Of a stretch of 5,139 nucleotides of DNA, positions 1-4,440 are shown piece by piece. A program made the translations under genes and the position numbers. Source of the stretch: Actinomycetes bacterium (GTDB lineage: Bacteria > Actinomycetota > Acidimicrobiia > Acidimicrobiales > Acidimicrobiaceae). The stretch spans positions 1 to 5,139 of the forward strand of contig JAKAOC010000218.1 of the NCBI GenBank assembly GCA_021823385.1, given 5' to 3'. The notes below the pieces were generated by a model. That model was not told the origin of the DNA. It searched no databases and worked only from the letters and a program-made list of their open reading frames with translations. Position 1 is the stretch's first letter. Each line of letters begins with the position of its first letter.

Positions 1-190
1 GGGCCTCGTCGTAGCTGACGTAAGCATCGACGTCGATCTCGGCGATCTTCTCGGCGTCAAAAGCGTCACGCATGAAGCTGAGCGCCAGAAATCCCGAGCG
101 TGCAGGGTCGTCCTCACCGTCGAAAACAGCAATGAGCAGGGGCCGGACTGGTTTGGGAGGGCGACGTGCGAACCAGCGGATCTCAGCCAT
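1..190 (-). CDS. PAC2 family protein, N-terminal part (runs off left edge)
   Basis: Sixty-three codons are visible from an ATG at 190. The N-terminus reads roughly MAEIRWFARRPPKPVRPLLI, followed by AVFDGEDDPARSG and then AEKIAEIDVDAYVSYDEA. The LLIAxFDGxxD segment followed by an (A)EIDxDxYxxYxEA segment is the usual opening of bacterial PAC2-family proteins, which resemble the eukaryotic proteasome assembly chaperone 2. Their biochemical role in bacteria is not established; in actinobacteria they are common, conserved and probably cytoplasmic. The start is supported by an AAGGTGG Shine-Dalgarno site five bases upstream. The gene lies 83 bp downstream of the ypeA-like gene on the same strand, so co-transcription is possible. 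The C-terminal three quarters or so are outside the window, so integrity cannot be judged. The family call rests on recognising the N-terminal pattern only. Confidence 0.72.
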   Translation of the reverse strand, partial: MAEIRWFARRPPKPVRPLLIAVFDGEDDPARSGFLALSFMRDAFDAEKIAEIDVDAYVSYDEA

Positions 191-195
191 ACATA

Positions 196-202
196 CCACC
201 TT
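196..202 (-). promoter_or_regulatory. Ribosome binding site of the PAC2-family gene
   Basis: AAGGTGG on the minus strand sits five bases before the ATG at 190. It fixes that start and argues against the out-of-frame ATG at 194. Confidence 0.7.
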
Positions 203-273
203 AGCGCGGTGCGAAGAGGGGTCTGGAGAAACGCCGGGCATTCGCTCGCACCTTGTCCGCGACCTGCTCCGGC

Positions 274-693
274 TCAGTGATCACGCTGCAGGCGGAGGCC
301 CAGCGAGGTGACCGGCTCATCCTGGTAGCCAAGGGAGGCGTAAAAGGCGAGAGCGGCCTCGTTCCCATCCCTCACCTGGAGACTGATTTTTGGGCGGCCG
401 CGCTGCTGCAAGAACGCGGCCGCCCGCCACATAAGCGCGGTGCCAACCCCTTTGCGCTGCCTGCTCGGCAGGCCGGCGAGGTAGTTGATCCAGCCGCGAT
501 GCCCGTCGTAACCGGCCATCACGGACCCGATAACCTCGTCGCCGTCCTCGGCGATTAGGAAGCCCCAGGATGAGTCGGCCATCTTGCGCTCGATGTTCCG
601 CCACGGGTCGTTTTGGGGCTTGACGAGTTCGCAGGCCCGCCAAAGCGCCACCACTTTCGAGGCGTCCTCGGGACGGAAAGGTCGAATCAGCAT
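274..693 (-). CDS. ypeA: YpeA-type GNAT family N-acetyltransferase
   Basis: This is a complete 139-residue single-domain GNAT protein, predicted to transfer an acyl group from acyl-CoA to an unknown amine acceptor in the cytoplasm. The N-terminal MLIRPFRPEDASKVVALW, the NDPWRNIERKM segment (about residues 28-38), GYDGHRGWINYLAG (61-74), the acetyl-CoA loop QRKGVGTAL (79-87, fitting Q-x-x-G-x-G) and the C-terminal NEAALAFYASLGYQDEPVTSLGLRL match the layout of E. coli YpeA, including its nearly constant length of about 140 residues. YpeA itself has no well-established substrate. The ATG is closely constrained: an in-frame stop lies at 703-705 and no other good start codon lies between. No clear Shine-Dalgarno site precedes it, so it may be translated from a short or leaderless message. 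It is divergent from the second GNAT gene and lies upstream of the PAC2-family gene on the same strand. Confidence 0.88.
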   Translation of the reverse strand: MLIRPFRPEDASKVVALWRACELVKPQNDPWRNIERKMADSSWGFLIAEDGDEVIGSVMAGYDGHRGWINYLAGLPSRQRKGVGTALMWRAAAFLQQRGRPKISLQVRDGNEAALAFYASLGYQDEPVTSLGLRLQRDH

Positions 694-731
694 CCGGCAA
701 GGTCAACGGAGGCCCGAGCCATCGTCAACGT

Positions 732-759
732 GCCGGAAGCGGCGAATGCCGCCGCCGGC
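732..759. repeat. Imperfect inverted repeat in the divergent GNAT spacer
   Basis: GCCGG (732-736) pairs with CCGGC (755-759), and GCGGC (739-743) pairs with GCCGC (748-752). A 2x2 internal mismatch separates the two stems and the loop is GAAT. A further GTCA/TGAC pair (724-727 with 761-764) could lengthen it. It lies between two divergent starts, so it is not a natural terminator position. An operator or leader structure is possible but undemonstrated. In GC-rich DNA such repeats can also arise by chance. Confidence 0.4.
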
Positions 760-782
760 GTGACCGCAGTAGACCAGACTCG

Positions 783-803
783 CGACCGGTGAGACGCCGG
801 TCG
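783..803. repeat. 7-bp perfect inverted repeat just upstream of the plus-strand GNAT gene
   Basis: CGACCGG (783-789) and CCGGTCG (797-803) form a perfect inverted repeat with a seven-base spacer, ending nine bases before the ATG at 813. The position, where a Shine-Dalgarno site would be expected, suggests an operator or an RNA hairpin affecting translation. No binding protein can be named. Confidence 0.45.
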
Positions 804-812
804 GATGCTTAG

Positions 813-1259
813 ATGATCACCATGCAAGAGGAGATCGTCATCGAAGAGTTGGTCGAGGCCGGCCAGGCCGAGCTGGCGCAGCTGAACGCGCTCCTGCCCC
901 AGCTCTCGCGTTCCGCGCCTCCATTGGGCGACGCGGAATTTGCCCGCATCATTTCGGACCCGGACGTGCATCTCTTCGTGGCCAGGCGCGATGGCCGGAT
1001 GGTGGGTTCGCTCACTTTGGTCATCTTTCCCATTCCGACCGGCAGCCGAGCCATCATCGAAGACGTCGTAGTGGACGGGGGCGCTAGGGGTGGGGGCATC
1101 GGAGAGAAGATGGTCGCCCATGCGCTGGAAGTGGCAGCCGACGCGGGTTCGCGGACGGTCGATCTGACTTCGCGTCCAGATCGGGAGGCGGCGAACAGGC
1201 TCTACCAACGGGTCGGATTCGAGCTGAGAAAGACGAATGTTTACCGATACCAACGATGA
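813..1259 (+). CDS. GNAT family N-acetyltransferase
   Basis: A complete 148-residue single-domain acyltransferase, predicted to use acetyl-CoA as donor with an unknown acceptor. The central strand and pyrophosphate loop are clear: IIEDVVVDGGARGGGIGEKM (residues 81-100) contains R92-x-x-G95-x-G97, the signature that binds the CoA pyrophosphate. The C-terminal EAANRLYQRVGFELRKTNVYRY (125-146) is the usual helix-strand end of the fold; the ANRLYxRxGF...RxTNVYR pattern is common in actinobacterial GNATs of unknown substrate. The first 30 or so residues form a charged helix pair. ATG at 813 is taken as the start, but ATG at 822 (three codons later) is equally possible because neither has a recognisable Shine-Dalgarno site. 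The gene is divergent from ypeA and shows no close similarity to it beyond the fold, so the pair does not look like a recent duplication. Confidence 0.9.
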   Translation: MITMQEEIVIEELVEAGQAELAQLNALLPQLSRSAPPLGDAEFARIISDPDVHLFVARRDGRMVGSLTLVIFPIPTGSRAIIEDVVVDGGARGGGIGEKMVAHALEVAADAGSRTVDLTSRPDREAANRLYQRVGFELRKTNVYRYQR

Positions 1260-1338
1260 TCGGCCCGCCAGCTGAGCGAGTACGGTTGGCCTGCGTCGCA
1301 TGCCCCATCGCGCGGCACCCAGACGTCGTCGGCCTGCG

Positions 1339-1383
1339 CTGAGTGGCCGGACAAGGCCCTGAGTGGCCGGACAAGGCCCTGAG
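1339..1383. repeat. 20-bp perfect tandem direct repeat, 2.25 copies
   Basis: The unit gagtggccggacaaggccct occurs at 1341-1360 and again at 1361-1380 without a mismatch, and gag continues the pattern to 1383; ct at 1339-1340 extends it leftwards. Each unit carries two GGCC tetramers and can fold into a small imperfect hairpin. It lies in the non-coding spacer between the convergent GNAT and HicB/DinB-like genes. It is most simply a recent slippage duplication; a role in transcription termination is possible. Confidence 0.9.
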
Positions 1384-1424
1384 CGTGCCCAAGTGATCGG
1401 ATCGTGACCAAGTGGGCGTCCGTG

Positions 1425-1447
1425 GCGGTTCTAGGGGCCCTAGCCGC
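1425..1447. terminator. Candidate terminator hairpin downstream of the HicB/DinB-like gene
   Basis: GCGG (1425-1428) pairs with CCGC (1444-1447), and CTAGG (1431-1435) pairs with CCTAG (1439-1443) around a three-base loop; a TT bulge interrupts the left arm. This nine-pair stem begins 28 bases beyond the stop codon of the minus-strand gene, the expected place for its terminator. There is no following T-run on the minus strand, which is common for hairpin terminators in GC-rich bacteria but lowers confidence. It could also work on the plus strand for the GNAT gene. Confidence 0.5.
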
Positions 1448-1475
1448 AAGCCGATCCCTATTGCGCCCGAAGGCC

Positions 1476-2087
1476 TTAGAGCAGGCCACCCTTGTCCTGT
1501 ATCTCCCAGGCGTGGTCCAGCACGTGCCAGGCGATGCGGCGCATGGCGTAGCCCGGCGGCCACTTGCCCCCCGGTGCTCCTGTGGCGAGTACGTTGCCGA
1601 GCGCCGAGCGCTGCTGTTCCCAACTCGTACGGGGCGCCACTCGGATGCCTAGCTTGGAGGCGTACGCCCGCTCGGCCTCTCGCACATGTGAAATGACGCC
1701 TGCGGTGTCGCGGCCACCTCCGCGTGGCCCTTTGCGAAGCTCAGCAGGAGCCGCGTCCGCCGTGGAATCGAAATAGCGCCAGCAAGAGGCGACCAGGAGC
1801 GCCTGACGCTGGATCTCCTCAGGCTCCATCGGAGTTTCGTCCCAGGGCCCAACGGCATCCGGCGCTCCAAAGTCGGTCGTGGCGTTGCCGGGTATGTGTC
1901 CTACCACTTCGAACTCGTGTGGAAGAGCAGCTTCCTCCGCGATCGCCAGGTAGCGACCACGGTAGGCCTCCATAGCCGCCAGGGCCGCCTCGGCCCCCGC
2001 GGCTTTCCTGCACCAGCCGGGCCAGTCAAGCGCCACCGCGAAGGTGACCTTTCTGCCTTGCTCGAAGTAAACCCGAATCTTTTCCAA
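1476..2087 (-). CDS. HicB-like N-terminal segment fused to DinB-like C-terminal domain, function unknown
   Basis: A 203-residue cytoplasmic protein when read from TTG at 2087. Residues 1-55 (KIRVYFEQGRKVTFAVALDW, then PGWCRKA and AALAAMEAYRGRY) resemble the small HicB-like fold seen in a class of actinobacterial proteins, where a V-x-x-A-x-DWPGWCR pattern is typical. Residues 90-203 look like a DinB/YfiT-type four-helix bundle: VISHVREAERAYASKLG (131-147) and RRIAWHVLDHAWEIQDK (183-199) supply H134, H188 and H192, the likely metal-binding His triad of that superfamily. Some DinB-superfamily members are thiol-dependent transferases, but no substrate can be assigned here. Nothing shows toxin-antitoxin function; no HicA partner is nearby. 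TTG at 2087 is chosen because AGGGGGGAG lies six bases upstream. The only earlier in-frame start codons are TTGs at 2171, 2156 and 2153; none has a comparable site, and 2171 lies inside the promoter. The gene is divergent from gltA and converges on the GNAT gene. Confidence 0.82.
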   Translation of the reverse strand: MEKIRVYFEQGRKVTFAVALDWPGWCRKAAGAEAALAAMEAYRGRYLAIAEEAALPHEFEVVGHIPGNATTDFGAPDAVGPWDETPMEPEEIQRQALLVASCWRYFDSTADAAPAELRKGPRGGGRDTAGVISHVREAERAYASKLGIRVAPRTSWEQQRSALGNVLATGAPGGKWPPGYAMRRIAWHVLDHAWEIQDKGGLL

Positions 2088-2093
2088 GGCGCG

Positions 2094-2102
2094 CTCCCCC
2101 CT
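2094..2102 (-). promoter_or_regulatory. Ribosome binding site deciding a TTG start
   Basis: AGGGGGGAG on the minus strand lies six bases before TTG at 2087. It favours that start over an 84-base in-frame extension, whose extra residues are not family-like. Confidence 0.65.
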
Positions 2103-2143
2103 GCTGGCGCAGCGACCGGCTGCCCGCGCCTCGACACCTCCAG

Positions 2144-2171
2144 CATTTATCAACAAATGTGACTTTGTCAA
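2144..2171 (-). promoter_or_regulatory. Candidate sigma-70-type promoter for the HicB/DinB-like gene
   Basis: On the minus strand TTGACA (2171-2166, a perfect -35 box) is followed after 16 bases by TAAATG (2149-2144), a weak -10 box. Transcription would begin near 2137 and leave a leader of about 50 bases before TTG at 2087. The -35 box overlaps the plus-strand -35 box of gltA by five of six positions. Confidence 0.5.
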
Positions 2172-2193
2172 TCTCCCCCCATGTGCCTATTGT
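2165..2193 (+). promoter_or_regulatory. Candidate sigma-70-type promoter for gltA
   Basis: TTGTCA (2165-2170, five of six consensus bases) and TATTGT (2188-2193, four of six) are separated by the optimal 17 bases. A start near 2200 would give a leader of about 114 bases before the gltA ATG. A weaker alternative lies at about 2261-2287 (TTGCCC, then TGCTAGATACT), closer to the gene but with a short spacer. Confidence 0.5.
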
Positions 2194-2206
2194 GGGGTAT
2201 TGCCCG

Positions 2207-2267
2207 GGCCAGGGCGAGGCAAGTGCCATGTCCCCCGGCCAGGGCCTGCGGGCGGGAGTTTTGCCCG
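2207..2267 (+). repeat. Direct repeat and hairpin in the gltA leader
   Basis: GGCCAGGGC occurs at 2207-2215 and again at 2237-2245, exactly 30 bases apart. Downstream, CGGGC (2249-2253) can pair with GCCCG (2263-2267) around a nine-base loop. No known riboswitch class is recognised. The elements would lie in the leader if the 2165-2193 promoter is used, or upstream of the alternative start if not. Confidence 0.35.
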
Positions 2268-2299
2268 ACGGACAGGTGCTAGATACTGAAGGAACTTTT

Positions 2300-2305
2300 A
2301 GGAGG
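2300..2305 (+). promoter_or_regulatory. Ribosome binding site of gltA
   Basis: AGGAGG, a full Shine-Dalgarno core, ends eight bases before ATG at 2314 and fixes the start; it suggests strong translation. Confidence 0.9.
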
Positions 2306-2313
2306 CGACCTTC

Positions 2314-3582
2314 ATGCCCGAGACAATCACGATCACCGACAACCGAACGGGGAAGTCGCTAGAGATTCCCATCCAGAATGGCGGAGTAGCGTCGGCGGAA
2401 TGGCAGAAAATCCTGCCCGGCATTTGGTTCCACGACCCGGGCTTGACCACCACGGCCATGACCGAGAGCGCAATCTCATACCTGGATGGAGATGCGGGAA
2501 TTCTCCGCTATCGCGGATACCCGATTGAGCAGCTCGCTGAGGAATCCACCTATCTCGAGGTGGCTTACCTCCTGCTCAAGGGGGAGCTTCCCAATGAGGA
2601 GGAGTACAAGAAGTGGGTCTCCGACATCACCCACCACACCTTCATCCATGAGAACGTGCGCAAGCGCTTCCTGGAAGGCTTCCATTACGACGCACACCCG
2701 ATGGGGATGCTGGTATCTGCGATCGCTGCGCTGTCCACCTTCTATTTGGACGCCAAGGATATCTTCGATCCGGCGGCCCGGGAGAAGCAGATCGTCCGGC
2801 TGATCGCCAAGATGCCGACGCTTGCCGCGGCGGCACATCGGTTCAGCGTCGGCATGCCCTTCGTCTATCCCGATAATGACCTCCCCTTCGCTGCGAACTT
2901 CCTCTCCATGATGTGGAAAGTCGCCGAGCCGCACTACAACGCGAACCCGGCGCTGGTCAAGGCGATCGACGTCCTCTTCATACTCCACGCCGACCACGAG
3001 CAGAATTGCTCAACCACGGCCATGCGGACCGCAGGCTCGGCGCACGCTGATCCGTACTCATCCGCTGCCGCTGCCGCAGCCTCCCTTTACGGGCCCCGCC
3101 ACGGAGGGGCGAACGAGGCAGTGGTGCGCATGCTCACCGAGATCGGCTCGATGGATAACGTCGAGGACTATGTGAAGTCCGTCAAAGAGGGCCGTGGAAG
3201 GCTGCAGGGCTTCGGTCACCGCGTCTACAAGAATTACGATCCACGCGCGCGCATCATCAAGCGCGTCGCGGACGAGGTCTTCGAGGTCACCGGAAAGAAC
3301 CCTCTGCTTGACATAGCCCTCAAGCTGGAGGAAGTTGCCCTAAGCGACGATTACTTCATTTCGCGGCGCCTCTACCCGAATGTCGACTTCTATTCCGGAA
3401 TTATCTACCAGGCCATGGGCTTCCCCGTGGACATGTTCCCGGTGCTTTTTGCGATACCGCGCATGTCGGGATGGCTGTCACACTGGTCCGAGCTTCTCGA
3501 CCAGGACTCCAAGATCGTCCGGCCGCGGCAGGTCTACGACGGAGAGCCCGAGCGCAAGTACGTCCGGATGGATCAGCGCTGA
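2314..3582 (+). CDS. gltA: Citrate synthase
   Basis: A complete 422-residue citrate synthase, which condenses acetyl-CoA with oxaloacetate to citrate at the entry to the TCA cycle in the cytoplasm. All catalytic regions are present: LHADHEQNCST (224-234, H225 and H228), GPRHGGANEAV (260-270, H263, the acetyl-CoA enolisation His), GFGHRVYKNYDPRA (299-312, H302 for oxaloacetate, R311) and YPNVDFYSG (354-362, catalytic D358). Arginines at the substrate and CoA sites follow in PRMSGW (R383) and RPRQVYDG (R403, R405). The N-terminal 50 residues and the SAISYLDGDAGILRYRGYPI segment (52-71) are those of the long GltA type, whose E. coli member has 427 residues. 2-Methylcitrate synthases are usually shorter and lack this extension, so that alternative is less likely. 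Start, ribosome site and downstream terminator agree with a single-gene transcription unit. No substitution of a key residue is seen. Confidence 0.97.
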   Translation: MPETITITDNRTGKSLEIPIQNGGVASAEWQKILPGIWFHDPGLTTTAMTESAISYLDGDAGILRYRGYPIEQLAEESTYLEVAYLLLKGELPNEEEYKKWVSDITHHTFIHENVRKRFLEGFHYDAHPMGMLVSAIAALSTFYLDAKDIFDPAAREKQIVRLIAKMPTLAAAAHRFSVGMPFVYPDNDLPFAANFLSMMWKVAEPHYNANPALVKAIDVLFILHADHEQNCSTTAMRTAGSAHADPYSSAAAAAASLYGPRHGGANEAVVRMLTEIGSMDNVEDYVKSVKEGRGRLQGFGHRVYKNYDPRARIIKRVADEVFEVTGKNPLLDIALKLEEVALSDDYFISRRLYPNVDFYSGIIYQAMGFPVDMFPVLFAIPRMSGWLSHWSELLDQDSKIVRPRQVYDGEPERKYVRMDQR

Positions 3583-3606
3583 AGCATCTTGGATAAGGGA
3601 TCAACG

Positions 3607-3634
3607 GAAGGGCGCCGGGAGACCGGCGCCCTTC
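3607..3634 (+). terminator. Intrinsic-type terminator of gltA
   Basis: GAAGGGCGCCGG (3607-3618) and CCGGCGCCCTTC (3623-3634) form a perfect 12-bp stem closed by a GAGA loop, 24 bases after the gltA stop. It is followed by TTC rather than a long T-run. The position and perfection of the stem make termination of gltA very likely. Confidence 0.9.
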
Positions 3635-3702
3635 TTCGCATCCCGGCGCCGGCCTCTCGGGAGCGGGACGTTTGCCACGCGTAATGTGCCGTTATCCCCT
3701 GG

Positions 3703-3752
3703 AAGGAGGATCTCGCATCACCATAACTTGGGGTCGGGAGCTGTGGTCATAG
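3703..3752 (+). other. Orphan Shine-Dalgarno site with a possible ATC-initiated minipeptide
   Basis: AAGGAGGA (3703-3710) is the strongest Shine-Dalgarno match in the window, yet no ATG, GTG or TTG follows at a useful distance. The triplet at ideal spacing is ATC at 3717, which would open an 11-codon frame (ITITWGRELWS) ending at TAG 3750-3752, inside a hairpin. Initiation at ATC is rare, so this may be a decayed leader or chance. Confidence 0.2.
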
Positions 3753-3757
3753 CTCCT
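3736..3757 (+). repeat. Hairpin upstream of the membrane-protein gene
   Basis: GGAGCT (3737-3742) pairs perfectly with AGCTCC (3751-3756) around an eight-base loop, with a possible extra G-T pair at 3736/3757. It ends 13 bases before the Shine-Dalgarno site of the next gene and could influence its translation or mark an operator. Confidence 0.4.
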
Positions 3758-3769
3758 CGAGCCAAGGTG

Positions 3770-3775
3770 AAAGGA
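3770..3775 (+). promoter_or_regulatory. Ribosome binding site of the membrane-protein gene
   Basis: AAAGGA lies seven bases before ATG at 3783. An in-frame TGA at 3768-3770 rules out a longer start. Confidence 0.65.
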
Positions 3776-3782
3776 TCCCGAG

Positions 3783-4424
3783 ATGGGGTTGCTGGTCCTT
3801 GTGTTCCCACTTACCGCACTGGGAATGCCAACCGCCTTCGCTGTGAGCCGGCATGACGATGCGTTGGGCCGAGCGCTGGCATTGCGCCGCGTCGGTCTCG
3901 GCATCGTTCTGGTCTTTGCAGCAATGTCGGCAGTATTCATGGCAGGCGCGGCGCTCGACAACCCTGGGGGCTGGGCTGCGATCGGCATGATCGCGGCTTG
4001 GACGGTGCCCCTCGGGGCGCTTGCCCTCTTTGGCTGGCTAAGGCCACGCATGGCTTTACGGGCGCTCTTGGTTGCCGCTATTGCGCTCATTGCGCTGGAT
4101 GCCCTGACCCTGGTCGGGGTTCATTCCGTGCAGATTTTCCAGCACAGCTATGGACCCGCGCGTGACATCGCGGGCGTCGTGCTCATGGCTGCGCTCGGTG
4201 TGGTTGGCTACAAGATTCCGGGGCGGGCGGCGCGCCTGGCCGTTGTCACCTTCGCCCTGCCCTTGGCGATAACAGCGATTGCGGAGCCCGCCGGCGCCGT
4301 GGTCTCAATGCTCCTGTTCAGCTCGCCCCCGCTGGTGGCCGCCGCTTACCACCTCGCCGCCGAGCACATGATCGCGCCCAGGGAAGCCGAGTCGGAAAGC
4401 GTTCCCTCAGGGATCGCGGCCTGA
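3783..4424 (+). CDS. Uncharacterised multi-pass membrane protein
   Basis: A 213-residue, strongly hydrophobic, Ala/Leu/Val-rich protein that I do not recognise. About seven membrane segments can be drawn by eye: residues 1-20, 36-58, 64-85, 90-113, 128-144, 150-168 and 170-192. Positively charged stretches lie at RHDDALGRALALRR (23-36), WLRPRMALR (85-93) and KIPGRAAR (144-151), which would tend to face the cytoplasm. The tail from about 193 is acidic and hydrophilic (EHMIAPREAESESVPSG). No signature of a transporter, enzyme or channel family stands out, and no catalytic or metal-binding cluster is obvious. It has its own ribosome site and sits behind the gltA terminator, so it is probably transcribed independently of gltA. 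It ends 6 bp from the tesB stop on the opposite strand. That the frame is real is well supported; the function is unknown. Confidence 0.8.
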   Translation: MGLLVLVFPLTALGMPTAFAVSRHDDALGRALALRRVGLGIVLVFAAMSAVFMAGAALDNPGGWAAIGMIAAWTVPLGALALFGWLRPRMALRALLVAAIALIALDALTLVGVHSVQIFQHSYGPARDIAGVVLMAALGVVGYKIPGRAARLAVVTFALPLAITAIAEPAGAVVSMLLFSSPPLVAAAYHLAAEHMIAPREAESESVPSGIAA

Positions 4425-4440
4425 GGCGCGTCAACGCTTT
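4396..4440. terminator. Two-part stem-loop spanning both convergent stop codons, probable bidirectional terminator
   Basis: AAAGCGTT (4396-4403) pairs perfectly with AACGCTTT (4433-4440). Inside it CCTCAGG (4405-4411) pairs perfectly with CCTGAGG (4420-4426) around an eight-base loop. The two stems (8 and 7 bp) are separated by one base on the left and six on the right. The structure covers the stop codons at 4422-4424 (plus) and 4433-4431 (minus), and on each strand the outer arm ends in CTTT. This fits a shared terminator for the two facing genes. Confidence 0.65.

Noticed and set aside
687..721. An 11-codon minus-strand frame (MARASVDLAGC) whose stop overlaps the ypeA ATG as ATGCTGA
   Set aside because: It has no ribosome site. 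The stop/start overlap would suit a coupled leader peptide, but nothing else supports it.
687..1301. A 204-codon open frame on the minus strand opposite the plus-strand GNAT gene
   Set aside because: It lies antisense to a convincing GNAT domain, has a low-complexity Arg-rich translation without a fold pattern, and overlaps the ypeA start. It is a typical GC-rich shadow frame.
1084..1623. A 179-codon minus-strand open frame across the convergent spacer
   Set aside because: It overlaps the ends of two well-supported genes, contains the tandem repeat and translates to a Arg/Pro/Gly-rich sequence without recognisable domains.
1476..2087. A HicAB toxin-antitoxin system
   Set aside because: Only a HicB-like segment is present, fused to a DinB-like domain; no HicA-like small toxin frame is adjacent on either strand.
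2088..2171. An upstream TTG start that would add 28 residues to the HicB/DinB-like protein
   Set aside because: The added residues do not look like the family, the TTG is itself part of the -35 candidate, and the start at 2087 has a far better ribosome site.
2228..2362. A short plus-strand frame starting at ATG 2228 in the gltA leader
   Set aside because: No ribosome site precedes it and it runs out of frame into gltA; no similarity is visible.
2476..2997. A 173-codon minus-strand open frame inside gltA
   Set aside because: It is entirely antisense to the conserved citrate synthase and reflects its codon bias.
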